A stretch of DNA of 35,998 nucleotides from Planctomycetota bacterium (GTDB lineage Bacteria > Planctomycetota > Planctomycetia > Pirellulales > JADFKK01): the NCBI GenBank assembly GCA_022564995.1, contig JADFKK010000040.1, positions 1 through 35,998 of the forward strand, written 5' to 3'. Positions within the stretch are counted from its first letter, which is position 1, and every line of letters begins with the position of its first letter. Shown piece by piece: positions 14,687 through 22,769 of this stretch. The notes under the pieces are model-generated. The model had not been told where the DNA came from. It did no database searches and worked only from the letters and a program-made list of their open reading frames with translations. The translations under genes were made by a program, and so were the position numbers.

Positions 14687-15379
14687 ATGCCTCTCCAAAT
14701 CCACTGCACCGCCTGTCAGCAACCTCTCTCCGTGGCCGACGACTACGAGGGCACGCAGGTAACTTGCCCGCAGTGCGGCGCGGTGTTGCCGGTGCGGAAG
14801 GTCTCCGAAACAGCAGCCGCCGATCTCGGCGCGACGCGGTGGAGCGTCCGCATTCCCGAGGGCAAAGTATACGGGCCGATCGAGCGAGACGAGTTGGATC
14901 GCTGGATCGACGAGGGCCGGGTCGATGGCGCATGTATGTTGCGGATGGAGGGCGAGGCCATCTGGAAACAAGCGGCGCTGGTCTATCCGCATTTGGAATT
15001 GCGGCCGAGATCGCCCTCATTCGGCGTAACCTCCGTCGGCGGCGGATCGACCGCTTATGTCGAGCCACATCGGGGCGGGATGTTGCTGGCCTTTGGAATT
15101 TTGGGGATCGTGGTGTGCGCCGTCTTCTCGCCCGTCGCCTGGTGGATGTCGCGGACCGACATGAAGGCGATTCGCGAAGGCCGGATGGATCGCCGCGGCG
15201 AGGGCCTGACCCAAGCCGGCCTGATTCTGGGGATTGTCGGTACGATCCTCCTCGTCATCGAATTGTTGTTCGCTCTGGCGTACTTTGCCTTCATCATCAT
15301 CTTCCTCATCAGCCAAGCCCCCGGCGGCCCTTTCGGTGGCGGAGGGCCGGGCGGTCCGGTTGGGCCCGGCGGATTCTAG
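14687..15379 (+). CDS. Zinc-ribbon/GYF/DUF4190 membrane protein, paralogue 3
   Basis: 230 residues with the same plan as paralogue 1: zinc ribbon (CTACQQPLSV ... CPQCGAVLPV), GYF_2-like domain (WSVRIPEGKVYGPIERDELD, WIDEGRV), and a DUF4190 tail. The tail has helices MLLAFGILGIVVCAVFSPVA and LILGIVGTILLVIELLFALA around SRTDMKAIREGRMD. The extreme C-terminus is a Gly/Pro-rich run (GGPFGGGGPGGPVGPGGF). A third helix (AYFAFIIIFLISQ) is possible. The ribosome site is weak (GAG about 10 bases upstream), consistent with translation coupled to paralogue 2, which ends 34 bases before. Confidence 0.85.
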   Translation: MPLQIHCTACQQPLSVADDYEGTQVTCPQCGAVLPVRKVSETAAADLGATRWSVRIPEGKVYGPIERDELDRWIDEGRVDGACMLRMEGEAIWKQAALVYPHLELRPRSPSFGVTSVGGGSTAYVEPHRGGMLLAFGILGIVVCAVFSPVAWWMSRTDMKAIREGRMDRRGEGLTQAGLILGIVGTILLVIELLFALAYFAFIIIFLISQAPGGPFGGGGPGGPVGPGGF

Positions 15380-15514
15380 CAACCCGTTGAATCATTCTGC
15401 CTTCCGTTTGCACGAAACAGACTGAATGACAGGTCAGCAGTCGAATGCGCGATACTTACCGGCGGCTAGCGCCTTGCCGCTCACACGCGGTAAAAATCGA
15501 TGGAACGGTCCTTA

Positions 15515-15543
15515 TTGGAATCGGCGCGCGAGAAAGGTACAAT
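15515..15543 (+). promoter_or_regulatory. Candidate sigma-70-like promoter for the dehydrogenase operon
   Basis: TTGGAA (15515-15520), an exact 17-base spacer, TACAAT (15538-15543), 57 bases before the start codon at 15601. The remainder of the gap 15380-15600 has no gene. Confidence 0.45.
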
Positions 15544-15600
15544 TCCTTGCAGCTATTGTCCGTCCACCTTTTTCTTGAGAATCACAATAGGAATTGATCG

Positions 15601-18054
15601 ATGATGAAACGCCCCGCCGTGTTGACCCTCGCTTTGCTGGCCGCCTGCTTCACCTGTCCATCGGCCGAAGCCGCGCCGGCCAAGCCGCTTTGGAAAAGCC
15701 CCGTGATGCGCAAGGGCTCGCTGAAGATCGACGTTGATGTGACCGGCGCCAAGCAGCTTTTTCTGGTGGTGACCGATGGCGGAAACGGCTTCAGCCACGA
15801 TTGGGCCGCCTGGGTCGAGCCGACGCTGGTCGGCAGTTCGGGCAAGGTCAAGCTGACCGACATGAAATGGAAGTCGGCCTCGAGCGGCTTCGGCGCGGTC
15901 GGGATCAACAAAAACTGCGAGGGCAAGCCGATCAGTGTGTCGGGCAAGATCTGCGAAAACGGCATCGGCACGCACGCCAACAGCGTGATCGTCTACGACA
16001 TCGCCGGCAAGGGTTTTACGCGGTTTCAAGCGACCGCCGGATTGGATGACGGCGGCGTGGGCCGCGACCCGATCGCCTCAATTCAGTTCGCCGTTTATAC
16101 GCAGGCACCCCCAGTGGCCGTCGCCGTTGCTAAACGCGCTGCCAAGCCCGGTGGAAAGCGTGGCGGATCGCACGACCCCAAAGACGCGGTGGCCGCGCTC
16201 GACGTGGCCGAGGGGCTCGAAGCGACGCTCTTCTCGTCGGAGCCGGCGATCCTCAGCCCGACCAACATCGACGTCGATCATCGCGGCCGAGTTTGGGTTT
16301 GCGAGGTGACCAACTATCGCGGAAGACGTAACACCCGCAAAGCCGGCGACCGCATCTTAATTCTCGAAGACACCGACGGCGACGGCAAGGCCGACACGAC
16401 GAAGGTTTATTATCAGGGCCGCGACGTCGATTCGGCGTTGGGCATCTGCGTGTTGGGTAACAAAGTGATCGTCTCCTGCTCGCCCAACGTGCTGGTCTTC
16501 ACCGATACCGACGGCGACGACAAGCCGGACAAGAAAGAAGTGTTGTTCACCGGCATCTCCGGAGCCCAGCACGACCACACGGTTCATGCCTTTATCTTCG
16601 GGCCCGACGGCAAGCTGTATTTCAACTTCGGAAACGTCGGCCGATCCATCAAGGACGCGGCCGGCAAGCCGATCATCGACATGGCCGGAAACGAAGTCAA
16701 CGACCGCGGCAAGCCGTATCGCCAGGGGATGGTCTTTCGCTGCAATCTCGACGGCAGCGAGTTCGAGACCTTGGGCCATAACTTCCGCAACAATTACGAA
16801 GTCACCGTCGACTCGTTCGGCACCATCTGGCAGAGCGACAACGACGACGACGGAAACCGCGGCGTGCGGATCAACTACGTGATGGAATTCGGCAATTACG
16901 GCTACGTCGACGAGCGGACCGGGGCCGGCTGGAAGGCCAAACGGACCGGCATGAGCGCGAAGATTCCGCTGCGGCATTGGCATCTGAACGATCCGGGCGT
17001 GGTGCCGAATTTGTTGCAAACCGGGGCCGGCTCGCCCACCGGCATCTGCGTCTACGAGGGCACGCTGCTGCCGAAGGTGTTCCACGGCCAGGTGATTCAC
17101 TGCGACGCCGGGCCGAATGTCTGTCGGGCTTACCCGGTGACCAAGGACGGGGCCGGTTACAAAGCTACGACGGTCAATGTGTTGTTTGGTGCCCGCGATA
17201 ATTGGTATCGGCCGTCGGATGTTTGCGTCGCGCCCGACGGTTCGTTGATGATCGCCGATTGGTACGATCCGGGCGTCGGCGGACACGGCATGGGCGATAT
17301 CCAGCGGGGCCGCATCTTCCGCGTCGCCCCGCCGAAAACGCCCTACAAGATAGCCAAGATCGATCTGTCGACGGCCGCCGGAGCGGTGGCCGCCCTGAAC
17401 AATCCGAATTTGGCAACCCGATATATGGCCTGGACCGCGCTGCATAAGATGCAACAGGCGGCCGAGCCGGCGCTGTTGAAAGCCTGGCAGTCGGACGACC
17501 CGCGAGCCCGCGCGCGGGCGCTGCACCTGTTGGCCCGCATCGACGGAGCGGCGGCCAAGTATGTGGCGGCTGGGCTGAAAGACAAGGACTCCGACATCCG
17601 CATCACAGCGCTGCGAATTGCCCGAGAGCGGAAGCTCGACGTGATTCCGCTGGTCCGCTCGCTCACGGATGATGCTTCGGCGGCCGTGCGCCGCGAGTGT
17701 GCCATCGCCCTGCGGCATCACAAGTCGTCGGAGGCTCCGTCGCTGTGGGCCGAATTGGCTGCCAAGCACGACGGCAAAGATCGTTGGTATCTGGAGGCGC
17801 TCGGCATCGGCGCCGACCAGCAGGAAGACGCCTTCTTGCAGGCCTGGCTGACCAAAGTCGGCGAGAAGTGGGACACCCCGGCCGGCCGCGACATCATCTG
17901 GCGCAGCCGCTCGAAGCTGGCCCCGGCGTATCTGGCGAAGATTCTCACGAACAAATCGACCCCCGCCGCCGCCAAGCCGCGTTACTTCCGCGCCTTCGAC
18001 TTCCACAAAGGCCCCGAGAAAGACGCCGCCCTAAAGAGCATCCTGGGGCTGTAA
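15601..18054 (+). CDS. NPCBM-domain PVC-type beta-propeller dehydrogenase with HEAT repeats
   Basis: 817 residues, exported (signal peptide MMKRPAVLTLALLAACFTCP ... AEA). An N-terminal NPCBM-like carbohydrate-binding domain (about 30-175) contains the typical LVVTDGGNG, INKNCEGKPISVSGK and GIGTHANSVIVYDI. From about 195 it has the planctomycete membrane-bound dehydrogenase domain (TIGR02604 type), a beta-propeller with EGLEATLFSSEP, calcium-type loops DTDGDGKAD and DTDGDDKPD, QHDHTVHAFIFGPDGKLYF, SDVCVAPDGSLMIADWYDPG and GRIFRV. HEAT repeats follow to the C-terminus. The usual fused cytochrome c is absent and is supplied by the next gene. It probably oxidises a sugar or other polyol in the periplasm; the substrate is not determinable. 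Confidence 0.9.
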   Translation: MMKRPAVLTLALLAACFTCPSAEAAPAKPLWKSPVMRKGSLKIDVDVTGAKQLFLVVTDGGNGFSHDWAAWVEPTLVGSSGKVKLTDMKWKSASSGFGAVGINKNCEGKPISVSGKICENGIGTHANSVIVYDIAGKGFTRFQATAGLDDGGVGRDPIASIQFAVYTQAPPVAVAVAKRAAKPGGKRGGSHDPKDAVAALDVAEGLEATLFSSEPAILSPTNIDVDHRGRVWVCEVTNYRGRRNTRKAGDRILILEDTDGDGKADTTKVYYQGRDVDSALGICVLGNKVIVSCSPNVLVFTDTDGDDKPDKKEVLFTGISGAQHDHTVHAFIFGPDGKLYFNFGNVGRSIKDAAGKPIIDMAGNEVNDRGKPYRQGMVFRCNLDGSEFETLGHNFRNNYEVTVDSFGTIWQSDNDDDGNRGVRINYVMEFGNYGYVDERTGAGWKAKRTGMSAKIPLRHWHLNDPGVVPNLLQTGAGSPTGICVYEGTLLPKVFHGQVIHCDAGPNVCRAYPVTKDGAGYKATTVNVLFGARDNWYRPSDVCVAPDGSLMIADWYDPGVGGHGMGDIQRGRIFRVAPPKTPYKIAKIDLSTAAGAVAALNNPNLATRYMAWTALHKMQQAAEPALLKAWQSDDPRARARALHLLARIDGAAAKYVAAGLKDKDSDIRITALRIARERKLDVIPLVRSLTDDASAAVRRECAIALRHHKSSEAPSLWAELAAKHDGKDRWYLEALGIGADQQEDAFLQAWLTKVGEKWDTPAGRDIIWRSRSKLAPAYLAKILTNKSTPAAAKPRYFRAFDFHKGPEKDAALKSILGL

Positions 18055-18113
18055 AGAATTGGCCTCAATGAGAACACACCACCCTTCAAGTCGACAACAC
18101 AATTCAACCCTAG

Positions 18114-18133
18114 CCCTGCCCGGAAGGGCAGGG
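18114..18133 (+). other. GNRA-loop hairpin in the intercistronic gap
   Basis: CCCTGCCC-GGAA-GGGCAGGG, a perfect 8-bp GC-rich stem capped by a GGAA tetraloop. It lies 22 bases before the start codon of the cytochrome gene. No T-run follows, so it is not a classical terminator; it may set the relative level of the two proteins. Confidence 0.6.
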
Positions 18134-18155
18134 TTGCCCAGACCAAAGAAAAGCA

Positions 18156-19307
18156 ATGCCTCTTTCGATTCGTCCCGTCAACACGCTTTTTTTCGTCTTC
18201 GCGTCGCTGATCGCGATCAATGTCTCGCGCTCCGCTGAAGTCGACGAAGCCCAACAAGCCCAAGACACCACGATCGTCGAAACCGTGCTGCGGCTCGAAG
18301 GCTTCGATCTCAACTCCTCGCCGAAAGCCAAGGCCGCCGTGCTGCGGCATTTACAAACGCAGCGGGGCACGCCGCGCTATCTGGAATTGGTCGAGCGATT
18401 CGAACTGCGCGAAACGGCCGACGAACTATTGAAGCTGGCCATCGAGAAACCGGCGGATACGGTGGGCGTCGGCGCCGCGCGATTGTTGCTGAAGTTCAAA
18501 CAGACCAAAGCTCTCAAGAAGGCGATCGACGGCAAAGATCAGACTGCGGCCGTCGCCATCGTCACGGCACTGGGGCACGTTGGCGGCAAGGAGGCCCAAA
18601 CGCTAATTCTGCCGCTGGTCACCGCAGCCGAACGAGGACTTCCCATCCGCAGCGCCGCCGCGATCGCCGTGGGCCGCAATCTCAACGGACAGCGCGAACT
18701 TCTCGCCTTGGTCGTCGCAAAAAAACTGCCCGAGGATCTCAACTTTTCGGTGGCCAATATCCTGCACGCCTCGCTCGATGAGAAAATCCGCGCCCAGGCA
18801 ATCAAGCTGCTCAAGCTGCCGCAGACCGCCGGGAGCAAGCCGCTGCCGCCGGTCTCGGCGCTCGTCAAGCTGCGGGGAAACGCCGCCCGGGGAAAAGCGC
18901 TCTTCGCCGGCAAGGCCACCTGCGCCAAGTGTCACACGGTTCGCGGCGCCGGCAAAGAGGTCGGCCCCGACCTGTCGGAGATCGGCAGCAAGCTTTCGCG
19001 CGAGGCGCTGTATGTGTCGATTCTCGACCCCAGCGCCGCCATCAGCCACAATTACGAAACTTATCTGCTGGCCACCGCAGACGGTAACGTGCTCAGCGGC
19101 ATTCTGCTGAGCCAAACCAAAGAGTCGGTCACTATCAAAACGGCCGAGGCGATTGTCCGCCGCATCCCCGCGGACCAAATCGAGGCCATGAAGAAGCAAA
19201 AAGTCTCGCTCATGCCCGTCGGGTTGGTCAAGGCGTTGACCCCGGATGATCTGGTCGACGTGGTCGAATATCTGCGGACGCTCAAGAAGCCGGCGGCACA
19301 GAAGTAG
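18156..19307 (+). CDS. Exported HEAT-repeat/PVC-type cytochrome c
   Basis: 383 residues with a signal peptide (MPLSIRPVNTLFFVFASLIA up to RSA). Residues about 40-230 are HEAT-like helical repeats that continue the style of the preceding protein. The C-terminal 140 residues are the PVC cytochrome c domain (TIGR02603 type): GKALFAGKATCAKCHTVRG with haem-binding Cys256, Cys259 and His260, then GPDLSEIGSKLSREALYVSI, LDPSAAISHNYETYLL, and SLMPVGL with a candidate axial methionine. It should accept electrons from the dehydrogenase at 15601. In many planctomycetes both parts form one chain. Here the second part has its own signal peptide, so the split is functional and not a frameshift. The ribosome site is weak. 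Confidence 0.92.
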   Translation: MPLSIRPVNTLFFVFASLIAINVSRSAEVDEAQQAQDTTIVETVLRLEGFDLNSSPKAKAAVLRHLQTQRGTPRYLELVERFELRETADELLKLAIEKPADTVGVGAARLLLKFKQTKALKKAIDGKDQTAAVAIVTALGHVGGKEAQTLILPLVTAAERGLPIRSAAAIAVGRNLNGQRELLALVVAKKLPEDLNFSVANILHASLDEKIRAQAIKLLKLPQTAGSKPLPPVSALVKLRGNAARGKALFAGKATCAKCHTVRGAGKEVGPDLSEIGSKLSREALYVSILDPSAAISHNYETYLLATADGNVLSGILLSQTKESVTIKTAEAIVRRIPADQIEAMKKQKVSLMPVGLVKALTPDDLVDVVEYLRTLKKPAAQK

Positions 19308-19439
19308 GCAAAACCGGCAAGCGTTTGGTTGCCGGTCCGGTTGTAACGATTCTGCGCGTCGTTCCGCCTGCGTTCGATTTGTCGTCGCAAGTTCAAACCA
19401 AAATGCGGATTGCGCCAATTCTAACAAACATTCCCACCA

Positions 19440-20219
19440 CGACGCTCGGGCTAGACCAATTAACCAGTTCGCGGTTCATCACGTTCATGGAGCGGAACCT
19501 ATCCGACATGTTTTCGCCGGCTCGTAACGCCGGATTCATGGCCTACAACGACGTCTGCAACAACCCGAACCTGAGTTGGTACGCCGGATTGTTCCACAGC
19601 GAGATCGACGATGACCCCGTCGACGAGCAAGAGGACAGCGGCGACTGGTCGGCCACCGGCCGCACGGTTTAGCTGCCGATCTACGACGAGCCGTCGGGCG
19701 GTCGTTACCTGGCTCACGTGGGTGCGGCGGCCGGTCAGCGGCGTTATGGCGACGGCGGCCGTGACCTACAGCCAAGACGTAGGTCTCGACATCGCCGGCA
19801 CGTTCCTCACTCAGACCCTGGCGGTCAGCGAGGTGAACCTATTGGGCCTCGAAGCTGCCGTGGTTTGGGGCTCGTTTCACATGCAGGGTGAGTACACGCA
19901 CGTCGACGCCCAACTGACCGCCGGCGGCGCGGCCGACGTAGAAGGCGGATACGTCCAGGTCGGCTATTTCCTCACCGGCGAACACCGCGGTTACAAGCGC
20001 TCGAGCAACGCCTTCGATCGCACCAAGGTCATCGAGCCGTTTTTCCGCGTTCGCACCGCCGAGGGGATTTGCCACGGCCGGGGCGCCTGGGAAATCGCCT
20101 ATCGCTGGGCGATGGCCGACTTAGACGACGGCGAGCTGAGCAGCGGCGGAACTTATTCCAATCACACCATCGGACTGAACTGGTATCTCAACGACTACAC
20201 CCGCATCATGTTCTTCTAG
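19440..20219 (+). pseudogene. Porin O/P (phosphate-selective porin) pseudogene
   Basis: Remains of an outer-membrane beta-barrel porin. Segment 1 (19440-19672) reads LDQLTSSRFITFMERNLSDM, then FSPARNAGFMAYND and SWYAGLFHSE, and stops at TAG 19670-19672. In the same frame the homology continues past the stop with LPIYDEPSGGRYLAHVG. Around 19735-19755 it shifts to another frame (TAAVTYSQDVGLDIAGTF ... LLGLEAAVVWGSFHMQGEYT ... GLNWYLNDYTRIMFF), ending at 20219. So there is an in-frame stop, a frameshift, a missing N-terminal half and a short C-terminus. The motifs are those of planctomycete porin O/P proteins. It should be inactive. Confidence 0.8.
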
Positions 20220-20594
20220 TTCGGATGATCCACGGGTGCCATATCCCTGAAAGAGTCTTGCGTGGCAAGGGGATCCTGGTGAGGGAACGGGCGTATTTTC
20301 CTTGTGAAACGAGGGGGTCGTTTTTTTCGGGTTGAATCGGGTTGTTGGACGTTGGTTGAGGTGTTGCTGGTTTCTTGGTCGACGCGGTCGATTTTAGCGA
20401 GGTTTCTTGCCGACGTTCTTTTCACTGCGGCGGCACCCCCTACACATCCCTTCGTGAATACGGCTGCTTGGAGCAGACGCTCCGAAGCGCTGGTGACTTC
20501 CGACACGGAGTATTCTTTGCGACCGCCTCGCGGTAGCGGGTCGTCTTAATCAGGCTGACGCTCATGCCGTGGTGGCTTGAGTCCACATGGCACC
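20220..20594. other. No supported gene
   Basis: Between the porin pseudogene and the transposase fragment. Frames here are short and unlike any family recognised. The segment is less GC-rich and probably consists of decayed sequence. Confidence 0.4.
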
Positions 20595-20810
20595 TCAGAC
20601 TGGCCTCGCGCCGCGGCGTTTCTTGATGCGAGCATACCAAGCCCGCATCGCCGGATCCTTTCGCAGAACGTGCAGCACCATTTGCCCGAGAATAAAGCGG
20701 GCGATCGCGCTGCCCTGCTTGGTGATCGAACCCAGCCGATCGGTGGCCTCGCCTGAGTTGCGACAGCCCGGCACCAGGCCCCAGTAGTTGGCCAGACTCG
20801 CTCGCGCTAT
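20595..20810 (-). pseudogene. IS110/IS116/IS902-family transposase, C-terminal fragment
   Basis: Reading leftward from 20810, an open stretch of 71 codons without a start reads LANYWGLVPGCRNSGEATDR, then LGSITKQGSAIARFILGQMV and LHVLRKDPAMRAWYARIKKR. This is the conserved C-terminal (Transposase_20) region of IS110-family transposases: GL-PGCRNSGE and GSITKQG are diagnostic. A stop lies immediately before it (20811-20813), and the frame ends at TGA 20595-20597, before the usual end of the family. The N-terminal RuvC-like catalytic half is absent. It is a dead remnant next to the porin pseudogene. Confidence 0.8.
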
Positions 20811-20844
20811 TCAGCCGCAGAGCGGCGACATCAAATAGACTATT

Positions 20845-20911
20845 CCTGGGGCTCGCGCCCCAGGCTATTTACTGCCGTCCCTCCGGGACTAAAAAATGCG
20901 CAACTTCAAAA
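20845..20911. repeat. CCTGGGGC hairpin with shared ACTAAAAAATG module
   Basis: CCTGGGGC-TCGC-GCCCCAGG (20845-20864) is a perfect 8-bp stem. It is followed by CCCTCCGGGACT and the module 20886-20911, shared with 6079-6104. It lies in the gap 20811-20948 before the 3' end of the thioredoxin-like gene. Confidence 0.75.
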
Positions 20912-20948
20912 CGCGCAAGGGCGGGCAAGCCGTCCATGGCACCCCATT

Positions 20949-21470
20949 TCAACGGCCTCGAAACGGACCGTCGAACGGGTTTCTGTTCGACGTGCGGCTG
21001 CGGTGTTTCTGGTAGATCGAGTCGAGCCACTGGCGAAGCTCCGCCTCGTCGGTCATTGCGCCGGTGCGCTTTTCGAGGAGCTTGCCGTCTCGAAAGATCA
21101 ACATGCTAGGCACGGCCTTGATGCCCAACTTCTCGGCAGTCCGCTTGCCACGGTCGATGTCGAGCAGCACGAACTGTAACTTACCGCGATAGTCACCCGC
21201 GGCCTTGGTCAGCACGGAGACGGTCTTGACACTCGGCGCAGCCCAGGGTGCCCAGGCGGTGACGATCGTCACGGTCGAACTGTTGATCGTTTCATCGCGC
21301 CACGTCTTGTCGTCATAGTGCAAGATATTCGCCCTGCTCACAGCCGCCGCCGTCGGTTTCGCCGGCGCTTGGGTCGAGGTCAGGCGCACGATCTGTTTCA
21401 CCGCGATGGTGAGCCGCCCGTACTCGGTCGTCAGCACAAACGTCTCGACGCCCAGGCGTCCGCTGAGCAA
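20949..21470 (-). CDS. Cysteine-less thioredoxin-fold protein with N-terminal extension
   Basis: The C-terminal 110 residues are a clear thioredoxin fold: TIVTAWAPWAAPSVKTVSVL, LQFVLLDIDRGKRTAEKLGI, and KAVPSMLIFRDGKLLEKRTG with the cis-proline. The active site CGPC reads AAPS, so both redox cysteines are gone and disulfide chemistry is excluded. An N-terminal module of about 45 residues (FVLTTEYGRLTIAVKQIVRL) precedes it. The nearest start in this frame is TTG (21470). Homology-like sequence continues upstream (IYSVQIPQDDSPVKVRFLNG) to a well-placed ATG at 21540 with AAGGAG (21545-21551), but that ATG is one base out of frame. The gene may be frameshifted, or may start non-canonically. It lies downstream of the exported protein at 21668, same strand. 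Confidence 0.7.
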   Translation of the reverse strand: MLSGRLGVETFVLTTEYGRLTIAVKQIVRLTSTQAPAKPTAAAVSRANILHYDDKTWRDETINSSTVTIVTAWAPWAAPSVKTVSVLTKAAGDYRGKLQFVLLDIDRGKRTAEKLGIKAVPSMLIFRDGKLLEKRTGAMTDEAELRQWLDSIYQKHRSRTSNRNPFDGPFRGR

Positions 21471-21667
21471 ATCGCCGTTGAGAAATCGGACCTTGACGGG
21501 CGAATCATCCTGAGGGATCTGTACGCTGTAAATGAGTCATGGGATCTCCTTGACGTTTGTGTTGCCACCCCTTCCTTTCCCTCGCGATTACAGAGATCCA
21601 TTATTCCACATGTCGGCTCCGATTTCCAGCGGCCCTCCGCGGCAACCTGCTTCATCTCGGCCGAGGC

Positions 21668-22150
21668 TCATTTGCCTTTCACTCGAAAGCGACAGGTCGC
21701 TACGTCGACGACGATCGGCAGTGCCTTGTCCGTGTTGACCATCACAAAGGCAATGATCTCGTACTCACCCGCGGGATATTCACGGCCCTCCGATAACCAC
21801 TGGGCCTTGGTGTCGCCGGCGTTAATGAACTCGCTGCTTCCCGATACGGTGCCGCCGCCAAAATACGAGTTCATTAACGCGCCGCTTGAAACGTCGCGGA
21901 CACACAGATATCCCTTAACGGTAATTTCGCGAATCGAGGCCTTCTGCGATCTGACGGTCGCCACCTGAATGGTGAAATAAAATGGCTCGCCGACCGCAAT
22001 GACATCATCCTTGCGCGGACGCAGCTGAGTTATTTTCCCTCCCTTGATGTCCGCAAGCTGTGTTATTTCTTCACCCGCAGCGGGCCTAACGCCAATCGAG
22101 AAGAGAATCAACAGGCCAACGGCAACGCGTCTGGGAAAGAGATTCTTCAT
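21668..22150 (-). CDS. Exported protein of unknown function
   Basis: 160 residues. Signal peptide MKNLFPRRVAVGLLILFSIG up to PAAGEE. The mature part is a small beta-rich domain (GEPFYFTIQVATVRSQKASI, REITVKGYLCVRDV, GEYEIIAFVMVNTDKALPIV) with spaced strands, reminiscent of an immunoglobulin-like fold; no family was recognised. The start at 22150 is chosen for the signal peptide and a GGAG 9 bases upstream; in-frame ATGs at 22165 and 22168 are alternatives. It lies on the same strand as the thioredoxin-like gene, 127 bases upstream of that gene's likely start. The two may be co-expressed. Confidence 0.7.
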   Translation of the reverse strand: MKNLFPRRVAVGLLILFSIGVRPAAGEEITQLADIKGGKITQLRPRKDDVIAVGEPFYFTIQVATVRSQKASIREITVKGYLCVRDVSSGALMNSYFGGGTVSGSSEFINAGDTKAQWLSEGREYPAGEYEIIAFVMVNTDKALPIVVDVATCRFRVKGK

Positions 22151-22384
22151 CACCAGGATCTCCATCATGTGCGAGGAACGAACGAATGAACCAGGAGTCT
22201 TTGTGCTAAACTTGATGAACCGAAGCGCCCGCTGTAAAATGAATGATTGAGCTGGACACCACGATTTAACGGGCGGGAGAGGGCCGAATTGAGCCCGCAC
22301 GCGCTTGGGACCATAGGCGGGGATTTGCTATACGTCAACGGCAACCGGGCCCCAGTGTCCGAATCGGAAAAGGAGGGCATTGCC

Positions 22385-22613
22385 ATGAATTTTCCAAGTG
22401 ACCGAAAGCGGGAGAATTCCGCTGTGCGAACTAGGGCACTCCGCATCTGCTGCACCTCGTTATTACTATGATCCCGACACGGAGGAAGAAGCTCTCGCCG
22501 AAGACGAGGCCGGCTACGAGGGCGCGTCGTCCGCCGTGATGGCCGTACCGGTTGCACTGGTGCCCGTTTTTCGTGAGTTGATCGCCAAGCACGAGGCATC
22601 GCAGCCGCAGTGA
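22385..22613 (+). CDS. Small acidic protein with out-of-frame start (possible frameshift)
   Basis: The frame 22398-22613 encodes RYYYDPDTEEEALAEDEAGY, then SSAVMAVPVALVPVFRELIA and KHEASQPQ, about 55 well-formed residues with an acidic middle and an amphipathic end. Its only early start is GTG 22398, without a ribosome site. A strong AGGAGG (22371-22376) with ATG 22385 sits 13 bases earlier but one base out of frame, and reads only 28 codons. Either a base has been lost or gained, or the protein begins at an internal codon. No family was recognised. The upstream gap 22151-22384 holds nothing else. Confidence 0.4.
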
Positions 22614-22769
22614 GGTTGGCTCATGGGACCGGTTTCCCAAACTGCCAGCGACGTTTCAGTATTTGCACGCAGCACGGGCACTGCCGGGCAAGGTGAGCAG
22701 TGGCACCCGGCGAAAAGGTGATCGAGCGGTTGTTGGGGTGAGGATTAGGGATTTAGGATCTAGGATTTG

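Noticed and set aside
16357..18006. 549-codon minus-strand frame inside the dehydrogenase gene
   Set aside because: It lacks recognisable domains and is antisense to a gene with strong propeller motifs; it is typical of high-GC shadow frames.
15601..19307. Frameshift as the reason for the split dehydrogenase/cytochrome pair
   Set aside because: The second gene has its own start codon and signal peptide and is separated by a 101-base gap, so it is a true separate gene.
20440..20640. 66-codon minus-strand frame beside the IS110 fragment
   Set aside because: It overlaps the transposase remnant in another frame and has no recognised motif.
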